From Rugalucina vietnamica (lineage: Eukaryota; Mollusca; Bivalvia; Lucinida; Lucinidae), in NCBI GenBank assembly GCA_964017185.1, contig OZ024882.1:43321431-43385430 (forward strand): 64,000 nt of DNA. Reading direction: 5' to 3'. Under the pieces are notes generated by a model, which was not told the origin of the DNA, did not search any database, and saw only the letters and a program-made list of their open reading frames with translations. Positions 42,420-54,892 of this stretch are shown in pieces. Numbering within the stretch: position 1 is the stretch's first letter; each line of letters begins with the position of its first letter. Both the position numbers and the translations under genes were made by a program.

Positions 42420-42661
42420 TGAGCCATCTTGTGGGAAAACCAACAATGTGGTTTTTGACCAGGTCCGACACAAATCAGGCTGTACAATCACAGAAGATGA
42501 CTAGAGACTGGAAATTTTGGATTAAATTTTAGAAAGTAGAGGAATTGTACTATCCGAGTAGCGAAAACAAAGACACTGATCAGCTTCGCGGTTACCGCGA
42601 AGCTGATCTGCGTCTTTGTTTTTGCATATGCAGATTGTTGGTTTTCCCATGAGGCGGCTCA
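42420..42661 (-). mobile_element. Family B MITE
   Basis: Starts TGAGCCATCTTGTGGG, ends CCCATGAGGCGGCTCA; intact core GACACTGATCAGCTTCGCGG. Confidence 0.9.
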
Positions 42662-42879
42662 ATTATGTATTAAAACTCTTGAATTTGCTTCCTAGTTTCA
42701 AGGGGAGCGTGGTGAGCTTAGATATAGCGGTAGCTATATAACTCAAGAGCGTGAAGTCCTAGTTTTGATACCAACCTCCGCCATGTAGTGTGCATCAGTA
42801 TGACACTTTAAGCTCTCAATAGCAAGAAAGATTAGTGGCTGTCCTGCCATGACTGTAAATTTGCGGACTGGGACATTAA

Positions 42880-44422
42880 CACGGCTACCAAACAGTTAAA
42901 TGCGTAACCGCGGTTAAGAATTAAAAGAAATCCGATTCACGTCCTTCCGGTTTTGTGTGTGAGGTGCAGTAAAAGGTAAACAAACTTTCGCAGCTCGCGT
43001 TTCCAAGTAATTTATTCTCACCTGGAGAAAGTTATTAAAATTTTCTCCGTGCAATTTTGTTAGTTATAAACTGATCTTATCGTACCTCAAAGCATTTCCA
43101 GATTTGTCTCCTTATAATCATTATTTTTATTCCCTCCTCCAAAATGCTTGTTGAGATTGCATTGTACATGAAGAAATTGTGGGTCAGTCATAGGGATATT
43201 TTTAGATCCCCGCTAATTGCGTCATTATAAACGGACGGCAAGGCAGCGAACAGATGATTTTAACATTGTATAAGTTCTGTGAACACTTTCCTTGCCATTG
43301 ACCACGGCATTCTATGTATATGTGGCTAAAATCTGTGTCAAAATTTTGGTCACGCATTTAATCATTAGAATGATAGCAAAATAATCGACATTAAAAGCAC
43401 CTACCTGTATTTTAGTTTCTCTCTCGAATTCTATGTTTAACAATTAAATTATCACAGTGTCTCGTTGTCTTTGTATCGTTTTTACCTCTACAAATCAAGT
43501 TTTATTGAAGGGGTTTTGACTCATACAGTGGTGTGCAAGGAAAAACAAACGAGAATCTGCATATACAAAAGCCTTAAATATACCTTGGTTTTCCTTTTGC
43601 TCATGATTTTAATGAGTGATAATGTTTAAAATAATTAACCCAGTTAATACATATAGACAACCCCTCTCAAGGAAAATGAAAAAAAAAATCCAAAATTGGT
43701 TTATTTGAGAATACTTGGTATATATCAAAATACAAACATTTTTGCAACAAACATGCAATACAAAACACTGTAATTCACATATATGGTATTCCTGTTTATG
43801 ATAAAACTTAGACTTTAAAACGTTGTGAATACTGTAATTTGCTCTCTTTTTTTCATTTGCTCTCATCTAAAATGCTGTACAGAGAATGTTTAATATCATA
43901 AAACAGGCAGAGGTTTTCAAACATATCTTGAAATAAATCCTTCTTATTTTAATGATTAAATGCTTAACCATTTTTTTCTTCCCTTCGAAAAATAAATGTT
44001 GAACCCTAAGAAAAGTACTGTGGCAGACATCAGTTGTAATTTATTGAATATATAACTACAAATTTGTCGCGGAACAATCACAAAAACATGATATTTAACA
44101 GCAAATTGCCCAATTTTTAGTTGTATTTTGCCGTTATTGACCATGTTGAAACACATGTTTCGTAGGAGGGAACAAATAACCCCCAAAAACATCAAGTAAT
44201 GTTGCAAACTGTTTTGGTGCTGTCTAACAATGATAAATAAGTGACAAAATAGCATTCTTAGATTTTTGATACCGTTCTGTACTACAAAATAATTATCGAT
44301 CAATCCGAGTAGTGTATGTTTTGTTTACATTTTGTTGCGCCTCACACGCAAAACCGGAAGGACGTGAATCAGATGTCTATTCTTAACCGGCGGTTACGCA
44401 TTTAACTGTTTGGTAGCCATGA
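42880..44422. mobile_element. 1.54-kb element with ~100-bp inverted ends
   Basis: Left GGCTACCAAACAGTTAAATG..CACGTCCTTCCGGTTTTG and right CAAAACCGGAAGGACGTGAA..CATTTAACTGTTTGGTAGCC. TTAA lies at 42876-42879 and 44423-44426, a possible TTAA target as in piggyBac or Kolobok. The inside is AT-rich with no transposase. Confidence 0.75.
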
Positions 44423-44711
44423 TTAAGACATAACCAAACCAATACAAGTGATCCTTTCAAACCATCCCCAGGCGTACTATTCTGGGGCAACCTATTCTCC
44501 AATTTCAGGGCCGAGGGGTGGACCCAAGATATCTTCACGGGTGAGGGATTCACCGATTCAGATTTACAGAGTTAGTTTGCTTTCTTAATCTTCCAAAACT
44601 TATCTTGGAATTGCCCATGAAATGGAAATAATTTGGTCTAAGAGTAGGTGCGGTTTGAGTGAACATCCCAAGAACCCTCTCTAAATCCATCATTGCCATA
44701 TTTTTACTTAC

Positions 44712-45300
44712 TGCATTTTCCATAATATTTAACTTTAATCTCCTTCATCGTTTTACATGACGCCATTCGTAGCTCACACCAATTATTGTAATCTAGACCA
44801 TCATTTCCGCAAACTGGTGTACTCCCCACGCTATCTCCATACGTGTTACATTCCACGGGACACTGGCAGCGATAGGAGGTCCCATCACTGGAGGACACAC
44901 ACATAGCACCTAGGTGACATTTTATACCCTCACAGGGGTCTTTTTTACCCGGCGGGAAAACATAGCAACCATTAATGGGAACCAAAACTTGAGCTATTGT
45001 GATTGTCAGCAGTACATTGCTGAAGAACTGTATCACTACTTTGCTATTCGATCTGGTTTTGAATTGACAAGTAATTTGGCAACGTTTTGCTTGAATTTTA
45101 TGTCGCATATAGTGATCACAGTTGCACAAATCACTATTTCCGCTTTGTTTCAGAATTTTCCTAGAATCCAATGTCAAAGAAGACAGCTCTTCAATGTTCT
45201 TATCTTTTTGCATCCTAAGACATGTCCTCAACTGTTTAAATCTTTCGACAGCCATTTTCATCCATTTACTTTTTCTCACAGATTTTTGTCTCTCTTCCAT
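44712..45300 (-). CDS. AGRN: Agrin exon 1: cytoplasmic tail, membrane anchor and FS module 1
   Basis: The exon starts at ATG 45300 in a good context (A at -3, G at +4), with an in-frame TAA about eight codons upstream. Residues 1-87 are strongly basic. Residues about 88-109 (core VLLTITIAQVLV) are hydrophobic and fit a type II signal anchor; there is no cleavable signal peptide. Residues 121-198 form an EGF-like plus Kazal FS module (DPCEGIKC, then VCGNDG and CELRMASC). The exon ends in phase 1 at a consensus donor (GTAAGT). This layout recalls the short transmembrane isoform of vertebrate agrin rather than the secreted NtA form. A non-coding upstream exon, or an alternative secreted start outside this stretch, cannot be excluded. 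A family A MITE begins only about 130 bp upstream of the ATG. Confidence 0.85.
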
Positions 45301-45431
45301 TTTTATTAGACTGTGTTACAGTAGATTCTATCAAATGAGATCTATGTGTTGGAACATAAATGCTGGTCACAGTGATAAATGCAATATCAAAAAACAAATG
45401 CAATGCTGAAATCTCTTTCAATTAGTTAAGA

Positions 45432-45682
45432 CATTACGAAAACTTGCCCATGCAATATACAGAGAATTTTTTCAGCTGTAAAAATTGAAAATTCTGTTGG
45501 AAAAATTTGGATATTTTTATTATTTTAGCTCAAAACATACATTGTGGGTACAAGTTAGAACCGCCTCGCCGAGAAGGTATGTTTTGGATTAAAAATAAGA
45601 AAAATAGGTATACCCCCTCAAACCCCAGTTTTTCTATATAAAAGTGGGGTTCAAGGGGATAAATTCGCATGTTTTCGTGATG
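45432..45682 (-). mobile_element. Family A MITE just upstream of the agrin start
   Basis: Ends CATTACGAAAAC and GTTTTCGTGATG; one arm of the core is deleted. It lies 132 bp upstream of the agrin ATG, so it is within or next to the promoter or 5' UTR. Confidence 0.85.
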
Positions 45683-45909
45683 TGAAAAAGCCACAGACAC
45701 TGCAAAAATAGAAACACATTAGCAAATTGCCATTTTAGAGCATATTTCAGAAATCATTCATTGCAAAACTAAACCAATACAAACATTAATGCTTTTATAT
45801 TCTTGAAAAACAGTGAAGAAAAAAGAAAATGACAAACACTTTCGTATCATAACAAAAGCCAGTTTCAAGATTCAACAGCTTAAGTGAACATAGGATTAAA
45901 GATACATCA

Positions 45910-46139
45910 CATTTCAGCCGTAAAACTTGAAAATTTCATTGGAAAATTTTTGATATTTTTCTTATTTTTGCTCAAAACATAGATTGTGAGTACACGTTAG
46001 AGGCAGTTCTTACGAGTACCCTCAATCTATGTTTTGGAGCAAACATAAGAAAAATAAGCCATACCCCTACATACTCCAGTTTTTTCTATATAAAAGCGGG
46101 GTTAAAAGGGATAGATACTGCACTGACGTTTTCCTGATG
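45910..46139 (-). mobile_element. Family A MITE, left end missing
   Basis: CAGCCGTAAAACTTGAAAAT through CGTTTTCCTGATG; shortened core. Confidence 0.8.
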
Positions 46140-46648
46140 TGCATTCTTAGGAGAACATGTGAAATAGTCATTCAAACACTAGTAACAGATTTTCCAGAAT
46201 TTAAATTATATTCCATAAAAGCTAACAGACTAAATGCTTTTTATATGCTTCTATCCAGAAAGTCGCAACACATAACTGTCAGAATAATTCCAAATTATTC
46301 CATTCACTCTAGAAATTATAGTCTGCTGGCTATGAAGCCATACATAGTCAGATAGCGAGAAAATTCCAATACAGATTCTTAAGCTGGGATAGCAATGTGA
46401 CAGGAATTGTATATAGAGTCAGACAATGGGAAATCCTATAAAACAGCATCCTATGAAAAAGAATTTCTGGTTATCAGGCAGATAGATTGGAAAAGTTTAA
46501 CCTCAAAAAGAGCCGTCAATCAATCTATGGAGAGTTGGAAAAAATACCAAGGTTAGGATATTCTCAATGACAGATACATTAAATTTTAGCAAACAACAAT
46601 AAAAACACAATTGCTTTCTGTAATTATAATTAGAGAATTGAACTGTCA

Positions 46649-46923
46649 CATTATGAAAACTTGTCCTTGCAATACACAGAGACTTTTTGAGCTCCAAAAT
46701 TGAAAATTTTCAGCTGAAAATTTTTGATATTTTTCTTCTTTGCTCAAAACATAGATTGTGGGTGCACTTTAGAACCGCCTCACCGAGGCAGTTCTAACGA
46801 GTACCCATAATCTATGTTTTGGAGCAAATTAAGAAAAAAAGGTATACCCCTGCATACCCCAGTTTTACCATATAAAAGTGGGGGTTGAGGGGGTATACTT
46901 TGCACGGACATGTTTTCCTGATG
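46649..46923 (-). mobile_element. Family A MITE unique to copy 1
   Basis: Ends CATTATGAAAAC and GTTTTCCTGATG. Copy 2 reads straight through at about 56292 (CTGTCAACATCAAA), so this insertion followed the duplication or was lost cleanly. Confidence 0.9.
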
Positions 46924-47823
46924 AACATCAAATTCCAATAAAAATGTTCCATCTGATGACAGTTGGCAAGATATGCTGTAATTTGTTTTGCAGCACAAGG
47001 AAAGCTCTGAAGTCTACACAGTTCTTAAAATTGAGCCCCCCCCCCCCCCACCCCCAGGGGTGTCTTTGCTCGCTGCTCCCTAAAAGAAAAATGATCTTTC
47101 TCCCCAGCTCCCTAAAATGTTTTTCCTCAGCCCCTTGCTCCCTAGCTGCTCCCTAAAACCCCTAAAAGTTATGCTTTCTCCCCAAATCCCTGAAAATAAA
47201 TTACCCTACTCCCCAAATCCCTGAAAATAAATAGCCCTTCTCCCTGAATCCCCAAAACCCCTGGGAGGGACTCAAAATTGTTGGTTTCTTGTTGCTGTTG
47301 AATTGGCATTTACAGCCCTACAAGCAATTCAAGTCACATGTGATAATTTCACCTTATCTTTTTCTGGCCAATTGTTTAGGAGGTGATTTTTTATGGATTC
47401 TTAGTTGAACCTATTGTCAGTACAGCCATCCGAGACCGACAGATAGAACTCCATCAAACTAATCTACACTCAATCCTCTTGAAGCAATATAAAACGTCTT
47501 TGTCTGATGTCTAAATAGTTCTTTAGAAGGATCAGGGGAAAGTTCAATAAGTTCAAAGACTTTCTGATGAGTCGGGACATTTCTGATTTCAAAAGAAGTT
47601 TTGAAGAATCCTTTTGAAAGAACTATCTTTTTCTTTGTCTACTTTTATAGCATTTTCAGTTGCCCATGATTACAGATTTACAGTAGGCACTCCTCCATGC
47701 AGATGCAATAGAAAGAGGAGCAAAGCAGTATAAAGAAGAGTCAAATTTAGATGCTTTTCGACAGTAACTCCAGATCAAATGAAATAAAAAGAGTCAATAA
47801 GCAATACACCTATTAAATACCAG

Positions 47824-48582
47824 TGATGTAGATAATTATTTTTCGCAATGCGTACTGTACGCATCAGAATAAATGTACAGTGCGTACCGACAATATTACT
47901 GTGTACGCGTTTTCTGAAGGTTCATATTCTAACCTCTCATTCAGAATCAAACTTATAGATATGCACACGTATGGATAAGACCATTTATTTAAGTATGAAA
48001 ATTCAAGTAAACGGGTTGATAATCCTAAAATTACATGTTATTCTGTCATTAAGGCTTGTTAAACCATACTTTTGTATCCAGTATAGATAATAAGAGAGCA
48101 AAAATGAGGAAAAACATAACTGGCATGGCTGTAGAACATGGAATACATCAAGTTTTGAATTAAAAAAATATGACCAGAAATCGATGCAAAAATGCCTATT
48201 CAATAAACCAAAGTGACACACTACTAATAAATTCATGAATAAACCTTTGGTTAACAGACACTGAACGGAATACATGTTTATGGTATAACTACTGAAGATA
48301 CATAATATATTGCATGGTATGTAATATGAAACGATCAGAAGCTGCATTCATATTGTAACTACTTTTCGATTGTTGACAGAGCAGCCTCATAATACTAGTT
48401 AACAAATTGTCATTTTGTGACAATTTTAAAGGTATTTTTATCTGTGTACGCATTAAATCGTAAACTGTTTGCGTACCGCTGATTTTTACTGCGTACATGG
48501 TACGCACAGGTCTGATATTTCTATGCGTACAGGGTGAAAAATCGTGCGTACATACGCAGTACGCATCGTTATCTATTTCGCT
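47824..48582. mobile_element. ~760-bp TIR element with TACGCA motifs
   Basis: Ends GATAATTATTTTTCG..GCGTACTGTACGCA and TGCGTACATACGCAGTACGC..CGTTATC in inverse; many GCGTAC motifs near both ends. Non-autonomous and unique to copy 1. Confidence 0.6.
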
Positions 48583-48619
48583 GAATACCACCCGCAGGGT
48601 GACTGTTTACGACATAAAT

Positions 48620-49850
48620 TATTTTGGCAATATAATCTCTTCATGCAAATGTCCAATGGGTGTACATCATGTAGGTACGATATCAAATTGTTCCATCAAA
48701 AACTGAGGTAGGAGTTGATCTGCTCGTGAAAGACTACCTGTAAAAAAAAAAAAATAAGAAAATTGCCTAAGTTCTCATAGCTGTCATTTTGTCAAAATTT
48801 CTTCATGCAAATGTCCAGTGAATGTACATCATGTAGGCACCATATCAAATTGTTCCATCAAAGACATACATGTGATACCTCCCTCATCATCAGGGAGACT
48901 CCAGGAAATGAGCCGTAAAATTGGACAAATTTCTTCTAAAATGAGCCACTTTTTAACAAAAATTCAAAATCTCCCTGAAATGAATCAGAAATTTTCCTAT
49001 TTATTCTATACATTTTTCAAAAATCTCCCTGAAATGAAAGAAAAATCTCCCTGATTCCTCTTTCAAACTCATCACATGTATGCAAAGACTGTGGTAGAAG
49101 TTGATCGGCCCGTGAAAGCCCTTACCTGTAAAAAACTAAGAAAAATTGACTAAGTTCTCATAGCTGTCATTTTGTCAAAAATTATTTTTTCACAATAAAA
49201 TTTCATCATGCAAATGTCCAAGGGTTGTACATCATGTAGCCATGATATCAAATTGTTCCATCAAAAACTGTGGTAGGAGTTGATCACCCCGTGAAAGCCC
49301 TTACCAGTAAAAAAAACTAAGAAAAATTGTCTAAGTTCTCATAGCTGTATTTTGTCAAAAATTATTTTTTCACAATAAAATTTCTTCATGCAAATGTCCA
49401 ATGGGTGTACATCATATAGGCATGATATCAAATTGTTCCATCAAAAACTGTGGTACGAGTTGACTGGCCCATGAAAGCCCTTACCTGTAAAAAAAAACTA
49501 TGAAAATTGCCTAAGTTCTCATAGCTGCCTTTTTGTCAAAAATTATTTTTTCGCAATGAAATTTCTTCATGCAAATGTCCAATGGGTGTACATCATGTAG
49601 GCATGATATCAAATTGTTCCATCAAAAACTGTGGTAGGAGTTGATCGGTCCGTGAAAGCCATTACCTGTAAAAAAACTAAGAAAATTGCCTAAGTTCTCA
49701 TAGCTGTAATTTTGTCAAAAATTATTTTTTCGCAAAAACATTTCTTCATGCAAATGTCCAATGGGTCTACATCATTAAGGCATAATATCAAAAAGTTCTA
49801 ACAAAAACTGTGGTAGGAGTTGATCGGCCCGTAAATGCACTATATTCACT
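48620..49850. repeat. ~185-bp tandem repeat, about six copies
   Basis: Units carry TTCATGCAAATGTCCAATGG, GTACATCATGTAGGCA, GATATCAAATTGTTCCATCA and CTAAGTTCTCATAGCTGT. The family C element at 48864 interrupts the second unit. Confidence 0.85.
48864..49086. mobile_element. Family C TIR element
   Basis: ACATACATGTGATACCTCCC to CTCATCACATGTATGCAAA; nearly identical to 12825-13047. Confidence 0.85.
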
Positions 49851-50120
49851 GTATACAAAGCCATCAAGAACTATAAAGGGAAGTAACTCAAAAGGGACTG
49901 GCCCCTAGCCCTTAATTTTTGCATGTACATATTTGCTCCATAGATATGCAGATGCCTGCAAAGTTTCATTAAATTCCATCAATGGGTCTTCAAGATATTA
50001 AAGAAACAAAACGTTACGGACGGACGGACGAACGGATGGACGGACAACGTGAAAACAGTATACCCCCTTAAAACACTTCGTTTTGGCGGGGGGGGGGGGG
50101 GGGGGGGGGGGGGGGGTATA
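49850..50120. other. Array flank and poly-G tract
   Basis: AAGGGAAGTAACTCAAAAGG, then (CGGA)n-like GGACGGACGGACG and a run of about 30 G at 50088-50116. No gene. Confidence 0.7.
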
Positions 50121-50141
50121 ACTAGCTTCCAGATAAATAAA

Positions 50142-50374
50142 TGAGCCATCGCGCGGGAAAACCAACAATGTGGTTTCCGAACAGGTCCGACACAAAACAG
50201 CCTGCACAAGCACAGAAAAGAGCTAGAACCTTGAAATTTCGGATTTAAGTAGAAGAGGAATTGTACTATCCGAGTAGCGAAAACAAAGGTGCTGATCAGC
50301 TTCGTGGTTACCGCGAAGCTGATCTGCGGCATTGTTTTTGCCTATGCTTGTTGGTTTTCCCATGGGGAGGCTCA
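50142..50374 (-). mobile_element. Family B MITE (shared with copy 2)
   Basis: Starts TGAGCCATCGCGCGGG, ends CCATGGGGAGGCTCA. Its counterpart is 58590-58825. Confidence 0.9.
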
Positions 50375-50498
50375 AATGGTACATTGTGACTTTTATTACA
50401 GAAGAATATTCAAGATTCATTCTTTAAATGCAATTTAGGGCCATCAAACTTCAAAATCACATAAGAGATTGTGTTTTTATGTTAAAGGTTGTACAGCT

Positions 50499-51270
50499 TA
50501 CTGTTTGAATTTTTCTGAATTCCAGAAAAATCAACTATTATTGCAGATATTTCCTAAAATCGATAAAAGAATGAAGTTCCCAAAAGTAATGTTCAGTGTG
50601 AATGTCATTGTAAGCTTTGTTTAATATTAAAAGAAGGGCGTTTCAGTTTTTGCTACGTAGCATTAATTATTCTATATTTAGCATAACTTCCTCTATATTT
50701 GGCGATCACTGTTCTATTTTTGTATTCGCGTGACTCCGGGTTGGTCGGTCGGTTATGAAAAGCTTTGGCCGTGCCGTGCCTGTCGTGCCCTTGCCTAACG
50801 GACAAGAAATTTTGTGATATGGAACATTTTGACAATGTGTTATGTGTATCAACAAATAAAAATTATATCTTTTTTTCTATGCATAGGTTGAGCTATGTTG
50901 ATGTTCAAACTTTAAAAGTGTAAACGAAACAGTTACTATTATACTGGCCCGGCAAACCGGGTGTGGCAAACTCGTCATGGTCACAGCTTTCACACCTGAC
51001 CGTTAATTTTTCTGAAGTCTCGATATCAAATCATCACGTGACCGAGCTAATTATTGATTCCCATTTCTGATTGACGAAACATTGTTAACAAGCGTAAAAA
51101 AATGGTTTCTTTGTCTAACTGACAGAAGAAAATTCAATGAACTTTGCAAAATATACTACAGTATTTCTTTATAAAAAAAACCAACAACAAAAAAAAAAAA
51201 AAAAAAAAACATATTTTTTTTTTCCAATTTTCTTTTCAAAGGAGTAAGACATACAACCTTTAAACAGTAA
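50499..51270. mobile_element. ~770-bp segment unique to copy 1 with short inverted ends
   Basis: CTTACTGTTTGAA at the left and TTTAAACAGTAAG at the right. The segment is absent from copy 2 near 58935. No coding signal. It could be an insertion here or a deletion there. Confidence 0.5.
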
Positions 51271-51802
51271 GTTGAAAAGATATCAAAAAAAAAAAAAAGA
51301 AAAAAAATGAGGCTCCTCAAGCAGTCTATTGCTTTACTAGATCATAGTAGACTGCTTCTAACTTTTTATCCCAGACAGTTCTTTTCCTTTCATGGTAATA
51401 AATGGAAGCCAGTCTACACAACCTATAATTTCCCAGACTCTCATTCATTCTACATTTCAAGCCAAGTTGTGAAGAAACCATTCTGTTGTCGTGCAGAAAC
51501 ATGAACAAATACCAACCTACCTAGCTTATCCTTTAAAATAGATGTCTCAAACTTTGAATTTAACAAGTAAAGATAGTCCCCTTCCTAGTAAACAGGATGA
51601 AAGGAGCTCCTGTACAGAATAAGTGCAAAAACTGCTTGACCTGAATATTTATTGTAACCACCAACAAAATGTCTATTTTCTCAGAATGTCATTCGTTTCC
51701 AGCCAAATATCGTTGTCGAGGGAATAAATGGAAATTACGGCTTAGGATTGCTACTTCCTAAATCGAGAAGTGTGATTTATGTGTTAAGAGACTGGTGTTA
51801 TA

Positions 51803-52039
51803 TGAGCCGCATCGTGAGAAAACCGGATTTTTGCCTAGGCGAAAACAAAGGCGCAGATCAGCTTCGCGGTAACCGCGAAGCTGATCAGCGCCTTTGTTTT
51901 CGCTACACGGATAGTATATTTCCTCTTCTTCTTATATCCGAAATTTCAAGCTTCTAGCCTGCTTCTGAGACTGTACAGCCCGGTTTGTGTCGGACCTGGT
52001 CGGAAATCCCGAAGACCGGTTTTCTCGCGTCGCGGCTCA
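51803..52039 (+). mobile_element. Family B MITE (shared with copy 2)
   Basis: Starts TGAGCCGCATCGTGAG, ends CTCGCGTCGCGGCTCA; perfect core. Counterpart 59470-59706, almost identical. Confidence 0.9.
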
Positions 52040-53020
52040 TATCTTATCCTTGGGCTCTGCACACAATCATCGCTTCTTCAAAGTTTTTCTGTTTCAACAC
52101 AACTTAAATGGCAATGAAAATTGAACAAAACAATTGAGACTATTGAGCTATCAGTTTGAAGTTAATATTTTAAGGCTGCAGAGACTTGTCTTTGTTATTA
52201 GCTGAGCTATTACACCCAGTTGCAAATTAAAGTAAGCCTAATACAAGGATAGCTTTTAAAAAAAGCTAGTATCGCCCGTTTGTTGACATTATCTAGACCA
52301 CCAAAATGATGTCAATTTAGATCTGCAATCTAGAAGTTGTGTTGAAACAGAAAAACATTGAAGATTGTAATTCTGCTTAACAAATCTGTCAGGATATACA
52401 TGTAGGTCAACTGTCTAATTTTTTATAGCTCGTTCACCCCATATGTGTGGAAAGGTATCATGGGACACCAACGGATATAAGTTGTTAAATTCAAAAAGGA
52501 GACGAAACGACCTGAAAAACGACTGCGTACACACACAATTGCTAAATCAAGTCCACCCACCCAGCAAAGGGTGAGATGTTCCGAATACCGAACCAGTTTT
52601 AAGACCAAAGATATGATTGGTTGATATTGATCTAGCCAATCCCTTCCCGACTTTTAATAGTCAGTTCCTGTCGGCAAAACGTTGCTGGTTACCCGCTGTG
52701 TCGAACGAAATGTATAATATTTTGAGAACCATTCACATTTTCCTATTTGGATTCCATCGGTTTTCTTCGCTGTTTCTTTAGGAAAATCCTACCGTATATG
52801 TCACCCGTTGTGACGGGCGACAACAACATCACAAAAGTACACAATTTTACAGTTAAACAATACACTTGCATTTTCTGAATCATGCAGTGATGTCATAGAC
52901 ATCATTCTAATATATCTATGCGCATTGCTGTTTGAAGCAAACATTGTCAAAAAGACTGAAGCCATTTCTCAAGCAACAAAACCCATGTCCAAATCATGAA
53001 AGTTGAAATCTGTCCACGTA

Positions 53021-53298
53021 CATCAGGAAAACATGTCCGTGCAATAAATACCCCCTTAAACCCACCTTTATATAGTGAAAATGGGGTTTGCAGGTGTATA
53101 CCTATTTTTCTTATTTTTGCTCCAAAACATAGATTGTGGGTACTTGTTAGAACCGCCTCGGCGAGGCGGTTCTAACGTGTACCCACAATCTATGTTTTGA
53201 GCAAAAATAAGAAAAATATCAAAATTTTTCAGCAGAAAATTTTCCATTTTTAAAGCTCAAAAAATCTCTATTTATTGAATGGGCAAGTTTTCGTAATG
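53021..53298 (+). mobile_element. Family A MITE (shared with copy 2)
   Basis: Ends CATCAGGAAAAC and GTTTTCGTAATG. Counterpart 60639-60918. Confidence 0.9.
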
Positions 53299-53559
53299 AA
53301 TTGGTCATGTGGTGTGACCTCCCTGTTTTCTGTAGATTTGTACAAATTGGCCATTAATTCTCAGGAAACTAGAATGAGTTTTCCGAGGAAAACATATGTC
53401 CCCCCTCTCTCACTCAGCCCCAACCCACTTTTAATTTTGTAAATTTTTATATATAGCCCTGAAAAATATATACCAACAGACATTTTCAATTCAAACCAAT
53501 ATATTAAAATATCACATATTTCAGCTGTAAAAAGAAATGGACCACCTCGGCCCCAACCC

Positions 53560-54375
53560 TAAATTTTTACAAAAATGCAATTTTGAACATAAATCAAGGG
53601 CCATAACTGTAAGGTCGTTTCACAAAATTTACCCATCTACAATCCCAAACCAATCCTTGCCTGTATCAACTAATATGCAAAGTTTGAACAAAATGGGTCT
53701 AAAACTACTCAAGTTAGAGAGCGGAAATGAAAAAAATGCAATTTTTAACCTCAATCAAGGGCCATAACTCTGAGGTCGTTTCACAAAATTTATCCATCTA
53801 CAATCCCAAACCACTCCTTGTCGGTATCAACTCATATGCAAAGTTTGAAGAAAATCGGTCAAAAACTACTCAAGTTAGAGAGCGGAAACTAACAAAATGC
53901 AATTTTTAACCTCAATCAAGGGCCATAACTCCAAGATCCTTTGACGAAATTTACCCATCTACAATCTCAAACCACTCCTTGCCGGTATCAACTCATATGC
54001 AAAGTTTGAAGAAAATCTGTCAAAAACTACTCAAGTTAGAGAGCGGAAAGGAACAAAATGCAATTTTTAACCTCAATCAAGGGCCATAACTCCAAGATCG
54101 TTAGACGAAATTTACCCATCTACAATCTCAAACCACTCCTTGCCTGTATCAACTCATATGCAAAGTTTGAAGAAAATCTGTCAAAAACTACTCAAGTTAG
54201 AGAGCGGAAACGAACAAAATACAATTTTTAACCTCGATCAAGGGCCATTACTCTAAGGTCATTTGACAAAATTTACCCATCTACAATCCCAAACCACTCC
54301 TTGTCGGTATCAACTCATATGCAAAGTTTGAAGAAAATCGGTCAAAAACTACTCAAGTTAGAGAGCGGAAACGAA
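53560..54375. repeat. ~168-bp tandem repeat, five copies, unique to copy 1
   Basis: Units carry CAATTTTTAACCTCAATCAA, GGGCCATAACTC, AATTTACCCATCTACAATC and AAAACTACTCAAGTTAGAGA. It is followed by an AGGTCAAGGTCA stretch. Open frames here are repeat artefacts. Confidence 0.9.
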
Positions 54376-54892
54376 TGGAGACACCTGGATTTTCAAACAG
54401 TTTATTGACCTTTGTGACCTTGAAAATTAGGTCAAGGTCACCGAAATCTAATCACTCCATTCGGCTGTCCCAATGAAGTTTCTGTGCCAGTTTGGTCTAA
54501 ATCCATCCAGTGGTTCAGGAGATATCATGCAGACAAAAAGCTATGCCGACGCCGGAGGGGGGACATAATTCAGTTTTTACGTTGTTTTTTTCAACAAGAT
54601 TTTCAATTAAATAGCTGTGAAAATGCAAAAAATAATGAACATCCTTGCTTATTTCAATGCATTTACATTTGCAGAATCTCTCTAAAGCACTGTTAAGCCT
54701 AGTGGACTCTGGTAAAATCAATTTCCTTTAAAGGCCCGGCAAATGTTAATGCATTAAAAAGTATGCTCCCTACATTATAACATGATAGCAATGATCAGCT
54801 GCATAAATACCATGCAGCTGATTTGCACAAGGCTTTTTTGAAATATATGTGAAAGACAGATGTTTTCATGAAACAGCTCAAATTAACTCACT

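Larger units (their letters stand above)
414..45300 (-). other. AGRN: Agrin-like gene, 5' two-thirds (12 exons; 3' end outside window)
   Basis: Twelve exons on the minus strand join in consistent phase: 44712-45300, 38959-39171, 26719-26934, 16320-16432, 14575-14677, 13930-14033, 11633-11747, 10079-10306, 7356-7458, 6145-6257, 4053-4190 and 414-506. Every join is GT-AG. The product is a membrane-anchored string of FS/Kazal modules followed by two other cysteine modules. The closest plan I know is agrin, the heparan sulphate proteoglycan of basement membranes and synapses: FS modules, an acidic SGSGxxGE stretch, another FS, then a CxxxxYGCCQD module. Laminin-EGF, SEA and LG domains would lie beyond the left edge. 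Exons I failed to see in the long phase-1 introns are possible, since vertebrate agrin has eight FS modules before this point and seven were found here. Confidence 0.85.

Noticed and set aside
49979-50332. Proline-run ORFs around 50100
   Set aside because: They come from the poly-G tract and the neighbouring family B MITE.
51748-51957. Repeated small ORFs with the motif GADQLRGNREADQRLCFRYTDS-like text (also at 59415, 58671, 22861, 17747 and elsewhere)
   Set aside because: They are translations of the palindromic core and flank of family B MITEs, seen in both orientations and frames. No sign of a real protein.
53537-53909. Overlapping ORFs around 53.5-53.9 kb
   Set aside because: They are frames of the 168-bp tandem repeat.
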